This document shows, in pieces, positions 30,541 through 41,946 of a stretch of DNA of 64,000 nucleotides (its first letter is position 1; each line of letters begins with the position of its first letter). Below the pieces are notes generated by a model. That model worked only from the letters and a program-made list of their open reading frames with translations. It was not told the origin of the DNA and did no database searches. Source of the stretch: Bosea sp. Tri-49 (GTDB taxonomy: Bacteria > Pseudomonadota > Alphaproteobacteria > Rhizobiales > Beijerinckiaceae); assembly GCF_003952665.1 (NCBI RefSeq), contig NZ_CP017946.1, positions 930,001 to 994,000 on the forward strand, in the 5' to 3' direction. The position numbers were made by a program, and so were the translations under genes.

Positions 30541-31244
30541 GGCGGTTCTCCAGCTGACTTTGCAGCTAGGTGGCGGGAGCGCCCAAACCCGTCAGCAGCG
30601 TCATGTGGAGCCTCGCCACGATTCGGTCATGATTCGAGATGCGCCGCGACGCGTCCCGAGATCGCGCCAGCCAGCCAAGCATCGCGCGGATTCAAGCACT
30701 TGTGGCTGCTGGCGCAGAGAGCGCTTTCGCTGGTGGGTCGCGACAGTCCTGTTGACGCCCGGTTAACCATGGTCCAGCGGATTTTAGTGGTTTCACAAGG
30801 GCAAGGATCGTTGCAAGCTGGCAACGCCGCTGCGATTCCCCATGCGATTCCTTGGGCTTAGCCGGTGCCTTGAAACTTATCCCCATGATCCACATCTTCC
30901 TACAAGATGTCGTATCCACACCTATCGCTGCGCACTAATCCTTGACGGCGCGACCCAATCGGGACTAAATTTTGACGGTCGCGTGACGGTTGGCGGAGAC
31001 GCCTTTTTCGACCCGCGAAACGAGTTCCCAGATGGGTCGGGCGATCACCGCGGCGCGCCAGCAATGGCGACGGCGAACGGCGACGTATGCTCCGCCTGGT
31101 CGCAACCGGACGCTCGACGGCGGGGTGACACCGCTGCGGGATCCAGGGGCAGCAAACCGAGTTGGATTGACATCAGGAGCCGGTGAGCAACCGGCCGCGC
31201 GGGGCGCTAGGATGCGTCCGCGGCAAGCATTGGGGACGAAGCTT
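30541..31244 (+). promoter_or_regulatory. nrdJ upstream region with DnaA-box-like and NrdR-like sequences
   Basis: About 700 bases without a convincing gene. At 30877-30920 three DnaA-box-like nonamers cluster on one strand: TTATCCCCA (30877), TGATCCACA (30886) and GTATCCACA (30912), compared with consensus TTATCCACA. Between them TACAAGATGTCGTA (30901-30914) is an approximate dyad like NrdR sites before nrd genes. A frame open in the nrdJ reading frame upstream of 31245 is not typical of NrdJ N-termini. I found no convincing cobalamin riboswitch. Confidence 0.4.
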
Positions 31245-34200
31245 ATGCGCATCGAGCGCCGCCATACCACCGCCGGCCAGTCGCCCTATTCGGCGATCCC
31301 CTTCCGCTCGGCGGTGAGCGAGATCCGCAATCCCGATGGTTCGATCGTCTTCCGGCTCGAGGGCATCGAGGTGCCGGACGCCTGGTCGCAGGTGGCGAGC
31401 GACGTGCTCGCGCAGAAGTATTTCCGCAAGGCCGGCGTGCCGGCGCATTCGAAGAAGGTCGAGGAGAACGACGTCCCGTCCTTCCTCTGGCGTTCGGTTC
31501 CCGACGAGGCTGCACTCGCCAAGCTGCCGGAGGCTGAGCGCTTCGGCTCCGAGATCTCGTCCAAGCAGGTCTTCGACCGGCTCGCCGGCTGCTGGACCTA
31601 TTGGGGCTGGAAGGGCGGCTATTTCTCCTCGGAGGAGGATGCCCACGCCTTCCACGACGAGCTGCGCTTCATGCTGGCCTCGCAGATGGTCGCGCCGAAT
31701 TCGCCGCAATGGTTCAACACCGGCCTGCATTGGGCCTATGGCATAGACGGGCCGAGCCAGGGCCATTTCTACGTCGACTTCAAGACCGGCAAGCTGGTGA
31801 AGTCGAAGTCGAGCTACGAGCATCCGCAGCCGCATGCCTGCTTCATCCAGGGCGTGCAGGACGACCTCGTCAACGAGGGCGGCATCATGGATTTGTGGGT
31901 GCGCGAGGCGCGCCTCTTTAAGTATGGCTCCGGCACCGGCTCGAACTTCTCGATGCTGCGCGGCGAAGGCGAGAAGCTCGCCGGCGGCGGCCGTTCCTCG
32001 GGCCTGATGTCCTTCCTCAAGATCGGTGACCGTGCTGCCGGCGCGATCAAGTCGGGCGGCACCACCCGCCGCGCCGCCAAGATGGTGGTGGTCGACGTCG
32101 ATCACCCCGATATCGAGACCTATATCGACTGGAAGGTGAAGGAGGAGCAGAAGGTCGCGGCTTTGGTCGCCGGCTCCAAGATCGTCCAGAAGGCGATGAA
32201 GGCGGTGATGAAGGCCTGTGTGAACTGCGAGGCCGCCGACGATGCCTGCTTCGATCCCGAGAAGAACCCGGCGCTGAAGCGCGAGATCAAGCTCGCCCGC
32301 AAGGCGCTGGTTCCGGACAACTACATCAAGCGCGTCATCCAGTTCGCCAAGCAGGGCTATACCGAGATCCAGTTCGACACCTACGACACCGACTGGGATT
32401 CGGAGGCCTATCTCACCGTCTCCGGCCAGAACTCAAACAACTCGGTCTCGCTGACCGACGATTTTCTGCGCGCAGTGGAAACGGATGGGGACTGGAACCT
32501 CATCGGCCGCACCACCGGCAAGGTCACCAAGACCCTGAAGGCGCGCGACCTCTGGGAGAAGATCGGCTACGCCGCCTGGGCTTCGGCCGATCCCGGCCTG
32601 CACTTCAACACCACGATGAACGACTGGCACACCAGCCCGGCCTCGGGACGCATCCGCGCCTCGAACCCGTGTTCTGAGTACATGTTCCTCGACGACACCG
32701 CCTGCAACCTGGCCTCGGCCAACCTGCTGCAGTTCTACGATCGGCAGACCAAAGCCTTCGACGTCGCCGGTTACGAGCATCTCTGCCGGCTCTGGACGAT
32801 CGTCCTCGAGATCTCGGTGACGATGGCGCAGTTCCCCTCGAAGGAAATCGCCGAACTCTCCTATGAGTACCGCACGCTCGGTCTCGGCTACGCCAATATC
32901 GGCGGCCTGCTGATGACCATGGGCCTCGGCTACGACAGCGACGAGGGCAGGGCGCTCGCCGGCGGCCTGACCGCGATCATGACCGGCGTCGCCTATGCGA
33001 CCTCGGCCGAGATGGCGGGCGAACTCGGCCCGTTCCCGGGCTACAAGAAGAACGCCCAGCACATGCTGCGCGTCATCCGCAACCACCGCGTCGCGGCCCA
33101 TGGCCAAGCCTCCGGCTATGAGGGCCTGCAAGTCACGCCGGTGCCGCTCGACCATGCGACGCTGGAGCGCCTCGGCGGCTCCTCGGCGACGGTGTCGGAG
33201 CGGGCCAAGGCGAGCTGGGACGAGGCGCTCGCGCTCGGCGAGAAGCACGGCTACCGCAACGCCCAGTCGACCGTGATCGCGCCGACCGGCACGATCGGCC
33301 TGGTGATGGACTGCGACACCACCGGCATCGAGCCCGACTTCGCGCTGGTTAAGTTCAAGAAGCTCGCCGGCGGCGGCTACTTCAAGATCATCAACGGCGC
33401 GGTTCCGGACGCGCTGCGCGCGCTGGGCTATCGCGAGGCGGATATTGCCGAGATCGAGGCCTATGCCGTCGGCCATGGCTCGATGAAGCAGGCGCCCGCC
33501 GTCAATCCCGGCTCGCTCCGGGCCAAGGGCTTCAGCGACGAGAAGATCGAGGCGGTCGAGAAGGGGCTGAAGAGCGCCTTCGACATCAAGTTCGTCTTCA
33601 ACAAGTGGACGCTGGGCGAGGACTTTCTCATCGGTACGCTGGGCGTCCCGGCCGAGAAGCTGAACGACATGTCGTTCGAGCTCCTGCCCTTCCTCGGCTT
33701 CAGCAAGGCCGAGATCGAAGCCGCCAACGTCCATGTCTGCGGGGCGATGACGCTGGAAGGCGCGCCGCACCTGAAGAAAGAGCACTACAACGTCTTCGAC
33801 TGCGCCAATCCCTGCGGGCGCATCGGCAAGCGCTATCTCTCGGTCGAGAGCCATATCCGCATGATGGCGGCGGCGCAGCCCTTCATCTCGGGGGCGATCT
33901 CCAAGACCATCAACATGCCGAACGATGCCACCGTCGAGGACTGCAAGAGCGCCTATCTGCTCTCCTGGAAGCTGGCGCTGAAGGCGAACGCGCTCTATCG
34001 CGACGGTTCGAAGCTGTCGCAGCCGCTGAACTCGGCCCTGATCGCCGACGAGGATGACGACGCGGACGACGCGACCGAGGCGCTCTACCAGCAGCCGCAG
34101 GCGGCGCGCGCCACGCAGATCGCCGAGAAGATCGTCGAGCGCATCGTCGAGCGGGTCGAGCGGGTGCGCGACCGCGAGAAGATGCCGGCGCGTCGCACCG

Positions 34201-34970
34201 GCTACATTCAGAAGGCGGTGGTCGGCGGCCACAAGGTCTATGTCCACACCGGCGAGTATTCCGACGGGCGCCTCGGCGAGATCTTCATCGACATGCACAA
34301 GGAGGGCGCGGCCTTCCGGGCGATGATGAACAACTTCGCCATCGCGGTCTCGCTCGGCCTGCAATACGGCGTGCCGCTGGAGGAATATGTCGAGGCCTTC
34401 ACCTTCACCCGCTTCGAGCCCTCGGGCTTCGTGCAGGGCAACCAGTCGATCAAGAACGCGACCTCGATCCTCGACTACGTCTTCCGCGAGCTGGCGATCT
34501 CCTATCTCGGCCGGCACGACCTCGCCCATGTCGATCCCAGCGAGATCGGCCATGACGTGATGGGCAGCGGTGTCGAGCAGGGCAAGGCGCCGGATGCGGC
34601 CGGGCCGATCACCTCGACCCCGCTGGCCTCCTCGGGCTTCCGCCGCGGCAAGCCGATCAACTTGCTCGCCATCCAGGGCGGGGCGGCGGCCAACGATGCG
34701 GTCGCCCGCTCGACCAGCAGCGCCATGGGCCTCGCCACCGCCGGCGCGACCGCGCTGAAGGAGGAGCCGGAGGAATTCGGAGAGGCCGAGATGAGCAAGC
34801 TCGGCTTCGCCGCGCCCGCCGCCCAGCCGACCGCGTCCGAGCGCCGGGCCGAGGCGATCATGAAGGGCTATGTCGGCGACAGCTGCGGCGAATGCGGCAA
34901 CTTCACACTGGTGCGCAACGGCACCTGTTTGAAGTGCAACACGTGTGGCTCGACGACTGGGTGTTCGTGA
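31245..34970 (+). CDS. nrdJ: Vitamin B12-dependent (class II) ribonucleoside-diphosphate reductase
   Basis: A 1241-residue adenosylcobalamin-dependent ribonucleotide reductase that makes deoxyribonucleotides without oxygen dependence. The start at 31245 ([15 protein letters not shown]) matches rhizobial NrdJ N-termini. Typical blocks are [52 protein letters not shown] and [20 protein letters not shown]. The C-terminus carries redox cysteines in [22 protein letters not shown]. Length fits the long alphaproteobacterial class II enzymes. A strong terminator follows. The upstream region has DnaA/NrdR-like sequences. Confidence 0.97.
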   Translation: MRIERRHTTAGQSPYSAIPFRSAVSEIRNPDGSIVFRLEGIEVPDAWSQVASDVLAQKYFRKAGVPAHSKKVEENDVPSFLWRSVPDEAALAKLPEAERFGSEISSKQVFDRLAGCWTYWGWKGGYFSSEEDAHAFHDELRFMLASQMVAPNSPQWFNTGLHWAYGIDGPSQGHFYVDFKTGKLVKSKSSYEHPQPHACFIQGVQDDLVNEGGIMDLWVREARLFKYGSGTGSNFSMLRGEGEKLAGGGRSSGLMSFLKIGDRAAGAIKSGGTTRRAAKMVVVDVDHPDIETYIDWKVKEEQKVAALVAGSKIVQKAMKAVMKACVNCEAADDACFDPEKNPALKREIKLARKALVPDNYIKRVIQFAKQGYTEIQFDTYDTDWDSEAYLTVSGQNSNNSVSLTDDFLRAVETDGDWNLIGRTTGKVTKTLKARDLWEKIGYAAWASADPGLHFNTTMNDWHTSPASGRIRASNPCSEYMFLDDTACNLASANLLQFYDRQTKAFDVAGYEHLCRLWTIVLEISVTMAQFPSKEIAELSYEYRTLGLGYANIGGLLMTMGLGYDSDEGRALAGGLTAIMTGVAYATSAEMAGELGPFPGYKKNAQHMLRVIRNHRVAAHGQASGYEGLQVTPVPLDHATLERLGGSSATVSERAKASWDEALALGEKHGYRNAQSTVIAPTGTIGLVMDCDTTGIEPDFALVKFKKLAGGGYFKIINGAVPDALRALGYREADIAEIEAYAVGHGSMKQAPAVNPGSLRAKGFSDEKIEAVEKGLKSAFDIKFVFNKWTLGEDFLIGTLGVPAEKLNDMSFELLPFLGFSKAEIEAANVHVCGAMTLEGAPHLKKEHYNVFDCANPCGRIGKRYLSVESHIRMMAAAQPFISGAISKTINMPNDATVEDCKSAYLLSWKLALKANALYRDGSKLSQPLNSALIADEDDDADDATEALYQQPQAARATQIAEKIVERIVERVERVRDREKMPARRTGYIQKAVVGGHKVYVHTGEYSDGRLGEIFIDMHKEGAAFRAMMNNFAIAVSLGLQYGVPLEEYVEAFTFTRFEPSGFVQGNQSIKNATSILDYVFRELAISYLGRHDLAHVDPSEIGHDVMGSGVEQGKAPDAAGPITSTPLASSGFRRGKPINLLAIQGGAAANDAVARSTSSAMGLATAGATALKEEPEEFGEAEMSKLGFAAPAAQPTASERRAEAIMKGYVGDSCGECGNFTLVRNGTCLKCNTCGSTTGCS

Positions 34971-35047
34971 CCGGCGAGTCTAATCGTTGTTGAAAATCGA
35001 GGCATAGTGTTGCCGCGATTGCAGGAAAAGTTCCGCAAATGCGAGAG

Positions 35048-35078
35048 GGCGCCCGGGTCAAACCGGGCGCCTTTTTTT
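35048..35078 (+). terminator. Rho-independent terminator of nrdJ
   Basis: Perfect 9 bp stem GGCGCCCGG / CCGGGCGCC with a six-base loop and a run of seven T. It lies about 80 bases after the nrdJ stop. Confidence 0.93.
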
Positions 35079-35340
35079 GACTAACGAGCCTTCGCGCCAC
35101 GAGGTGCGGGGCTGGAGCCCGTAGCGGACTCTCAGGCGGTCCGCTGTTGGGCAATCTGGCTAATAATATGATCGCCTCGTCGGCCTTCTAGTTTCGGCTT
35201 CCAACGATATTCAGTTTCAAGCGACTGTCTGACGATACAGCTTGGAAATGGCTACCGTTACTCATGTTGCATCGACGTCGATCCCAAGTTGGTTCTCGCG
35301 CAAGATGACCAGTCTCGGCGATTTATCACGCATGGTCTCG
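35079..35340. other. Gap between nrdJ and the amide operon end
   Basis: About 260 bases with lower GC and no credible reading frame, separating the convergent ends of nrdJ and the VWA gene. I see no clear terminator for the minus-strand operon here. Confidence 0.5.
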
Positions 35341-37551
35341 CTATACCGCCAATCGCAGTAGCAAGCCCGGTAGCTTTTCGGGCAAGGTCTCGATCGACTT
35401 CAACTGAACGCAATTCCGACGCCTGAAAATGCGGGGCGCGTAGGATTCGGCATCCGAGTCGAGCACGATGGAGAACACATCAATCCCGTCATTGCGCAGC
35501 CCGTGGACGGCCGCGCGCGCATCCTCGACCAGATAGCGACGGTCGTCGACATCGATGTCGTGCGGCTCACCATCGGTGATGATCAGGAGAAGCCGGCGGT
35601 AGCTCAGCTGCCGTTTCAGGTCCTTGCCGGCATGTCGGATCACCGCTCCGAGCCGCGTGGAATGGTGGCTTTGCAAGCCCGCCAGCCGGCCCTCCGCTGC
35701 CGCATCATAGCGGCCCGCGAAATCCTTGATCCGCTGATAGCCGATATTGTCGCGTGTATTTGAGGAGAATGCCGCAAGCGCAAAAGGGTCGCCGAGTTCC
35801 GTCATCGCCCGCGCCAGCATGGCCACGGCAAGGCGTTCGGTCTCCAGCACCGTCTCGCTGCGACCGCTGACGCGTTCTCCGGTGGAGGCGGAGGTATCGA
35901 TGAGCACGAGAACGGCGAGATCGCGGTGGCGGCGCTCATAGCGCCCGTAGAGGCGATCCTCCGGCATTTGGCCGGAGCGCCGCGCGATCACCGCCTCGAT
36001 CGCCGCGTCCATGTCGAGGAATTCGCCTTCCGCTTGCCGGCGAACCCGCTGCTGACGGCTGACCTTGGAAGACCGGATGATGGCGGTCAGGCGGTTGGCG
36101 AGATCGGCGCGTTGCTCGATGGCGCGGTGCAGCGCGGCAGGCGATGCCATGGGAACGGCCGGCTCATGGACCGTGCACCAGTCCGGCCGTTCGCGCCCGG
36201 TCACATAGTCGAATTCCGGATAACGCGCGACGGCCACATCCTCGCTCGCCTCGACCATGGCTGCGCGGCCGCTGGAATCGTCGGGGATGGGATCTGGCTC
36301 GTGACGGCCGTCGTCGCTATCGCGTTGCTCGAGGCGGGCTCCCTCGGCAGGCGCCTGCATCTGGTATGGAACCTCGGGATTGTCGTCGCCGAAATCCCAA
36401 AGTCCCATGCCGTCGTCGCGATAGGCCGGCTGCACGACATAGCTCTTGGCGTCGAACTGCAGCCGCATCTGGCCGATGTCATTGCCCAGGAGCCCGCCAA
36501 TATGGCGGCTGAGCTGCTGGGAGCCGATGTCGACTGCGGCAGCCTCCTCGAAGAGTGCCCGGCCCTTGCTCACCCAGCCATGCGGGTCGTCGTAGGACGG
36601 ATCGAGTAGGGCCCGCGCCAGCCGTGCCATCAGCGTGATCGCAACTGGCGCACCCTCTGGCCGTGCCACGTGAAAGCTCCGCCAAAGGGCGAACAACCCC
36701 GGCATCTCACGCACGGCCAGCCGCTCGACCCGCGCATCTTCGATCAGCGAAACCAGGGCGAGCTGCAGCGGCTTCAGGCCTTTGGCCAGGAACTGCTTGC
36801 TGGTAAAGCAGTGATGCGCGCCGATATGGGCCAGCGTCGCGCGATGAAGCTGTTTCTGATCGCTCGCCGAAAAACCGGCATAGGATGGCGGCAGACGGAT
36901 GCCGCCCCCGCCGAAGCCGGCACGGCGGCGCATCGCTTCGGGAGCATCGCCCGGTGTTTCGGCGATCGGCGGCGAGATGCCCCAAAGCGCGCGGAGATAG
37001 GGCTTCAGCCCGGGCAGCAATCCCGGCAACGAAGTAGATGGGTGCTGTCGTTCGAGCAGTTGGCGCGCTTCCGGGCTCTGCAGCGAAAAGAAGGCCAGCC
37101 GGCGAGCGTCATCGCGGCCGAGATCGAGCCCCATGCGCGCAAAGACCGCAAGACCGGCGAAACCGAGTATGCCGAGAACCTGCGAGCTGTTTTGCAGGAA
37201 GGCACTCAGTACCTTCGGCGCACGCCTGGCGATGTCGTCGATCAGCTCGAGCCACGATGCGAGCTCGGATGGGTGACGAGCGGCCTCGGCAGCATGCAGC
37301 GCCGCGCCGACCAGCAGGCAGGCCGCACGGCGGCCGGCGCGAATTGCTGTGAGCGAGACGGATTCGCCGAGCCGGATCGCCTCGGCCGGCCCCGATCTCG
37401 CGGCGATGATCGGCCCGGCGCTGCGATAGGCGCTGGCCATGAGGTCGCCATAGCCGGCCTGGTCGATACGCGTATGGGCCGCGCTCCAGCGCCCCTGCCA
37501 TTCGGCCGGAAACGCCCGAACCGTCTCCTTTCGGCCCTCGGTCGTCGTCAT
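35341..37551 (-). CDS. VWA-domain protein of the NorD/CbbO type, last gene of the amide operon
   Basis: A 736-residue protein with a large helical N-terminal region and a C-terminal von Willebrand A domain whose metal site DTSAS (near residue 552) follows AVLVLI; LLLIITDGEPHDID continues the fold. NorD and CbbO proteins pair with MoxR-type ATPases to remodel or load metal into target enzymes such as NO reductase or Rubisco. The MoxR partner is encoded just upstream; I chose the ATG at 37551, four bases beyond that gene's stop (an in-frame ATG at 37578 would overlap). No norCB or Rubisco genes are near; the pair closes an amidase operon, so the client may be an operon product. Confidence 0.85.
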   Translation of the reverse strand: MTTTEGRKETVRAFPAEWQGRWSAAHTRIDQAGYGDLMASAYRSAGPIIAARSGPAEAIRLGESVSLTAIRAGRRAACLLVGAALHAAEAARHPSELASWLELIDDIARRAPKVLSAFLQNSSQVLGILGFAGLAVFARMGLDLGRDDARRLAFFSLQSPEARQLLERQHPSTSLPGLLPGLKPYLRALWGISPPIAETPGDAPEAMRRRAGFGGGGIRLPPSYAGFSASDQKQLHRATLAHIGAHHCFTSKQFLAKGLKPLQLALVSLIEDARVERLAVREMPGLFALWRSFHVARPEGAPVAITLMARLARALLDPSYDDPHGWVSKGRALFEEAAAVDIGSQQLSRHIGGLLGNDIGQMRLQFDAKSYVVQPAYRDDGMGLWDFGDDNPEVPYQMQAPAEGARLEQRDSDDGRHEPDPIPDDSSGRAAMVEASEDVAVARYPEFDYVTGRERPDWCTVHEPAVPMASPAALHRAIEQRADLANRLTAIIRSSKVSRQQRVRRQAEGEFLDMDAAIEAVIARRSGQMPEDRLYGRYERRHRDLAVLVLIDTSASTGERVSGRSETVLETERLAVAMLARAMTELGDPFALAAFSSNTRDNIGYQRIKDFAGRYDAAAEGRLAGLQSHHSTRLGAVIRHAGKDLKRQLSYRRLLLIITDGEPHDIDVDDRRYLVEDARAAVHGLRNDGIDVFSIVLDSDAESYAPRIFRRRNCVQLKSIETLPEKLPGLLLRLAV

Positions 37552-37555
37552 GGCA

Positions 37556-38356
<801 letters not shown>

Positions 38357-38413
38357 GTCGTCAGGCCCTCGGTGGTCGCGTGGCGGGCGTCATCTACCGC
38401 CGCGCGCGCTGCG

Positions 38414-39433
38414 TCAGGATGCGAGGAGTTCCTTGAGCTGGTCGTCGAGGAACTTGATGTCGACAGGATTGGTGCCCGGCCCACCGGCGAAATGCCCCCA
38501 GATCGACGGAATCGGGACGAAGCTCGCATTCGGCATGTTGGCGACCTCGTTGCGGCTGTCTTCCGGCGGGAAATACAGGTCCGTCTGGCCGGGCATGACA
38601 TAGGTCTTCGCCTTGATCGCGCCGAGCGCGGCCTTGTAGTCGCCATTGTAGAGCTCGTTGGCCGAGATATCGCCGTTCTGCCAGGTCCACAGCATGGCCA
38701 GCAGATTGTTGGGATCCCGATCGAGGAAGAAGCCCTCCCAGAAGGCGACCAGGAAATCCTCGAGCGAGCTGTATCCCAGCGTCCTGATGTCCAGCTCCTC
38801 GCGATAGAAGGCCTGCGAGAAACCCCAGCCGGCATAGACCCGCGCTGCGGCGCGCAAGCCCTTGTGCGGCTTGTCGACATACCAGCCGTCGCGGAAGGCA
38901 TCGTCCGCCGTCAGCGCCGCCTTCACGCCTTCGAGGAAGACGAAGTTGTGGCGGGAGCATTTCGCCGAGCCGCAGAACGGCGCGAGCAGATCCATCATGT
39001 CGGGATAGAGCGCGCCCCAATGGAAGGTCTGCAGCCCGCCCATCGACCAGCCGGTGACGAGCCGCAGATGCTCGATCCCGAAATGCTCGGTCACCAGCCG
39101 GTGCTGCGCGCGGACGTTGTCGCAGGCCGTCACCCTCGGAAAACGGGCAGCGTTGTAGGGCTCGGGCGTGTTGCTCGGCGACGAGGACAGCCCGTTGCCG
39201 AACATATTGGGGATGATGATGAAGTACTTGTCGGGATCGAGCGCCATGCTGCGACCGACCAGCCATTCATTGTCGTAGTGCTGACCGGAATACCAGGTCG
39301 GGTAGACGATGGCGTTGTCCTTGGCCGCGTTGAGCGTGCCGAAGGTCTTGTAGGCCAGCTTGGCGTTGCGCAGCGTCGCACCACGCTGAAGGGCAAGATC
39401 GCCCAGCTCGAAGATCTCGTAGTCGGTGGTCAT
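38414..39433 (-). CDS. MetX-like alpha/beta-fold hydrolase
   Basis: A 339-residue alpha/beta hydrolase like homoserine O-acetyltransferases. The nucleophile elbow is GWSMGG, the early block is NAKLAYKTFGTLNAAKDNAIVYPTWYSG, the acid lies in MPGQTDLYFPPEDS and the His in WGHFAGGPG. MetX proper has AHST/GGSLGGMQ features that are weaker here, so methionine synthesis is unlikely; an esterase, amidase-like or acyltransferase activity on short acyl compounds fits the location. It is encoded between the NCS1 permease and MoxR genes with 40-60 base gaps, in the amide operon. Confidence 0.85.
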   Translation of the reverse strand: MTTDYEIFELGDLALQRGATLRNAKLAYKTFGTLNAAKDNAIVYPTWYSGQHYDNEWLVGRSMALDPDKYFIIIPNMFGNGLSSSPSNTPEPYNAARFPRVTACDNVRAQHRLVTEHFGIEHLRLVTGWSMGGLQTFHWGALYPDMMDLLAPFCGSAKCSRHNFVFLEGVKAALTADDAFRDGWYVDKPHKGLRAAARVYAGWGFSQAFYREELDIRTLGYSSLEDFLVAFWEGFFLDRDPNNLLAMLWTWQNGDISANELYNGDYKAALGAIKAKTYVMPGQTDLYFPPEDSRNEVANMPNASFVPIPSIWGHFAGGPGTNPVDIKFLDDQLKELLAS

Positions 39434-39476
39434 CGCGATAGTCTCTCAGATGGGGATTTCGATGGAGCCGGCCCGG

Positions 39477-40808
39477 TCAGGCCGGTGCACGGTCCGCAGC
39501 CCGTCCGGCCGCGAAGGAGGTCAGGACCAGGTGGGCGATGGTGGCGACGAGACCGGCGCTGATCGCAGTCGAAAGCTGCGGCGCGTAGAATTCGACGATG
39601 AAGCCCGCCGCGGCGCCGAGCGCCCAAGAGACGAAGGGCAGCGTGCGCCATTCCTTTTGCGCCGCCGAGCCGTGCTTCAACACATAGGCCTCGACCAGCA
39701 GGATCATGCCGATCGGCGGCACGATGATCCCGAGCAGCGACAGCCATTGGATGAAGAAGGCCCAGACATTGCCGGCGGCGATAGCGATGCCGACGAGGCC
39801 GAGGATGACGGCCATCAGGCGCATCTTCGAGCGCAGGATGCGCGACCAGCCCGTCGCCGCATTGTAGAGGCAGTGCGAGCAGACCGAGCCGAGATTGATG
39901 TAGAGGAACAGGAAGGCGAGGAGGCCGAGCCAGCCGATCTGCAGCTTGTTCATGTAGCCGAACATGTTGTCGGCGCCGAACGGATTGGCGTTCGGCACGG
40001 CGAGCGCGGCCGTCATGATGCCGCCGACGAGCATCGCGACGAGGTTCGAGACCGGGAAGGCCGAGAAGGTCGCGATCAGCGAATGGCTGCCGGTCTTCGA
40101 CCATCTGTTGAAGTCGGCGGTCACGGTGCCGGCGTCGATGAAGAGCGCGATCACGACGGTCAGGCCGACGCCCATCGACATCGTCGCGACGCCGTTGTTG
40201 CCGGCATAGTTCCAGATCGCCTCGAAGCTGGTCGTACCGGCGGCGTGCACGACGACGAAGAGGCCGAGCACGAAGAACAGCGGGACGGAGACCATGCCGA
40301 TCAGATGCAGGCCGCGCACGCCGACGAAGGTGATCCCGATATAGAGCAGCCCCGCGACGATGGTCATCGCGACATAGTTCAGCCCGTAAGTGCTGGCGAC
40401 GAGCGCGCCGGTGATGCCGGTCTGGACCGCGAACCAGCCGAGCAGGAGGGTGGAAAGCAGGCCGGAAGCGAGCGCATAGCCCTTCGTGCCGAAGACGCGC
40501 GAGGCGATCAGCGCGAAATTCATGCCGCTGCGGGTCGCCGACAGGCCGAGTGCGCCGACATAAGCGAGCATGATCAGGTTGCCGATGATCATGGCGACGA
40601 GCGCACGGGAGAAGCCCATGCCCAGAACCAGCAGCGAACCGGTCATGGCACCGGTGATGATCATCGGGAACCCGGCCCAGACCATCACCATCGAGAACAG
40701 GCTGCGCCGGGCAGCCATCGGCACCGGCTCGTGCTCGTATTCCTCGCCGAGCACGTGATCGGCATCGGCCGGCGCAGCCGCGCCCGACCCTGCGGAATGT
40801 TTGGACAC
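39477..40808 (-). CDS. NCS1-family permease (cytosine/purine or related)
   Basis: A 443-residue transporter with about 12 membrane segments. Features of the nucleobase:cation symporter-1 family: GFPMIITGAMTGSLLVLGMGF in the first helices, NFALIASRVFGTKGY, and the helix 6-8 region with GLTVVIALFIDAGTVTADFNRWSKTG. The start is a GTG at 40808 with a purine-rich ribosome site (AGGGGGAA); the reading frame stays open upstream but with no family resemblance. NCS1 proteins take up cytosine, allantoin, hydantoins or similar compounds. Its place after amiE suggests import of a nitrogen source handled by the operon. Confidence 0.9.
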   Translation of the reverse strand: MSKHSAGSGAAAPADADHVLGEEYEHEPVPMAARRSLFSMVMVWAGFPMIITGAMTGSLLVLGMGFSRALVAMIIGNLIMLAYVGALGLSATRSGMNFALIASRVFGTKGYALASGLLSTLLLGWFAVQTGITGALVASTYGLNYVAMTIVAGLLYIGITFVGVRGLHLIGMVSVPLFFVLGLFVVVHAAGTTSFEAIWNYAGNNGVATMSMGVGLTVVIALFIDAGTVTADFNRWSKTGSHSLIATFSAFPVSNLVAMLVGGIMTAALAVPNANPFGADNMFGYMNKLQIGWLGLLAFLFLYINLGSVCSHCLYNAATGWSRILRSKMRLMAVILGLVGIAIAAGNVWAFFIQWLSLLGIIVPPIGMILLVEAYVLKHGSAAQKEWRTLPFVSWALGAAAGFIVEFYAPQLSTAISAGLVATIAHLVLTSFAAGRAADRAPA

Positions 40809-40885
40809 CGCGATTCCCCCTATTTCGTTGTCGGATGCTCGGTCGCACCGCCCGGCGCAGGTGCGCCGGGCGGGTCCCGTTCGGC

Positions 40886-41920
40886 TCAGCGATGGGCTGA
40901 TGTGTTCGGAATGCCGTCGATCGGGCATTCATCGGTGCCGACGGTCGTGCGAGTCATCGCCTCGACCATCTCGCGCGTGCCTTCGGGATCGTTGATCCAT
41001 TTGGCGTAGAAATTGTAGGGGCAGTCCGCCGTCCCTTTGTCGCCGTCGCCGGAGTTGATCATGCCGGTGTAGCCACGGTGCAGCAGCTTGAAGAGATGGT
41101 TCTGCGACTGGCCGTTCTTGCGGGCATCGCGGATCGCCGACACCGAGAGCTGGGCGTATTGGATGCCGTTCTCCTCGGTGCCGCACTCGCCGAGCGTGCG
41201 GCCGTCGAAGCCGATGATCGCCGAATGGCCGAAGTAGGAATAGACGCCGTCGAAGCCCGAGGCGTTCGCAACCGCGACATAGACGTTGTTTGCCCAGGCC
41301 ATCGATTTCGAGATCTGAACCTGCTGCTCCTTGGCCGGGTACATGTAGCCTTGGCAGCGGATGATCAGCTCGGCGCCGCGCATGGCGCAGTCGCGCCAGA
41401 TCTCGGGATAGTTGCCGTCATCGCAGATGATCAGGCTGATCTTCAGGCCCTTCGGCCCTTCCGAGACATAGGTGCAGTCGCCGGGATACCAGCCCTCGAT
41501 CGGGACCCAGGGCATGATCTTGCGGTATCTCTGGACGATCTCGCCCTTGTTGTTCATCAGGATGAGCGTGTTGTAGGGCGCCTTGTTGGGATGCTCCTCA
41601 TGGCGCTCGCCGGTCAGCGAGAACACGCCCCAGACATTCGCCTTCCGGCAGGCGGCGGCGAAAATCTCGGTCTCCTCGCCCGGAATCTGCGAGGCGGTCT
41701 CATACATCTCCTTGGAATCGTACATGATTCCGTGCGTCGAATATTCCGGGAAGATCACCAGATCCATGCCCGGCAGGCCGATCTTCATGCCCTCGACCAT
41801 TTCAGCAATGTTGCGCGCATTGGCGAGAACCTCCTGCTTGGTATGCAGGCGCGGCATCTTGTAGTTCACGACGGCGACGCCGACTGTGTCCTTACTGCTC
41901 GTAATATCGCCGTGATACAT
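40886..41920 (-). CDS. amiE: Aliphatic amidase
   Basis: A 344-residue nitrilase-superfamily amidase that hydrolyses short aliphatic amides to the acid and ammonia. The catalytic triad appears at exactly the AmiE numbering: E59 (FPEYSTHG), K134 (RYRKIMPW) and C166 (IICDDGNYP). The whole protein matches AmiE closely, including [11 protein letters not shown] near the N-terminus and the C-terminal [15 protein letters not shown]. Formamidase AmiF is a possible alternative, but the first 25 residues and C-terminus follow AmiE. It lies between the amide/urea ABC importer and the NCS1 permease, downstream of an ANTAR-type leader. Confidence 0.95.
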   Translation of the reverse strand: MYHGDITSSKDTVGVAVVNYKMPRLHTKQEVLANARNIAEMVEGMKIGLPGMDLVIFPEYSTHGIMYDSKEMYETASQIPGEETEIFAAACRKANVWGVFSLTGERHEEHPNKAPYNTLILMNNKGEIVQRYRKIMPWVPIEGWYPGDCTYVSEGPKGLKISLIICDDGNYPEIWRDCAMRGAELIIRCQGYMYPAKEQQVQISKSMAWANNVYVAVANASGFDGVYSYFGHSAIIGFDGRTLGECGTEENGIQYAQLSVSAIRDARKNGQSQNHLFKLLHRGYTGMINSGDGDKGTADCPYNFYAKWINDPEGTREMVEAMTRTTVGTDECPIDGIPNTSAHR

Positions 41921-41946
41921 GGTCTGGCCTCCCTGGATTGCCCGTC

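Noticed and set aside
30921..31244. Possible cobalamin riboswitch before the B12-dependent nrdJ
   Set aside because: A GGAG-containing stretch at about 31170-31180 loosely recalls a B12 box, but the rest of the conserved core is missing. Riboswitch repression by B12 would also make little sense for a B12-dependent enzyme.
32433..34553. Long open frame antisense to nrdJ
   Set aside because: Shadow of the strongly biased nrdJ codons; no start context or recognised domain.
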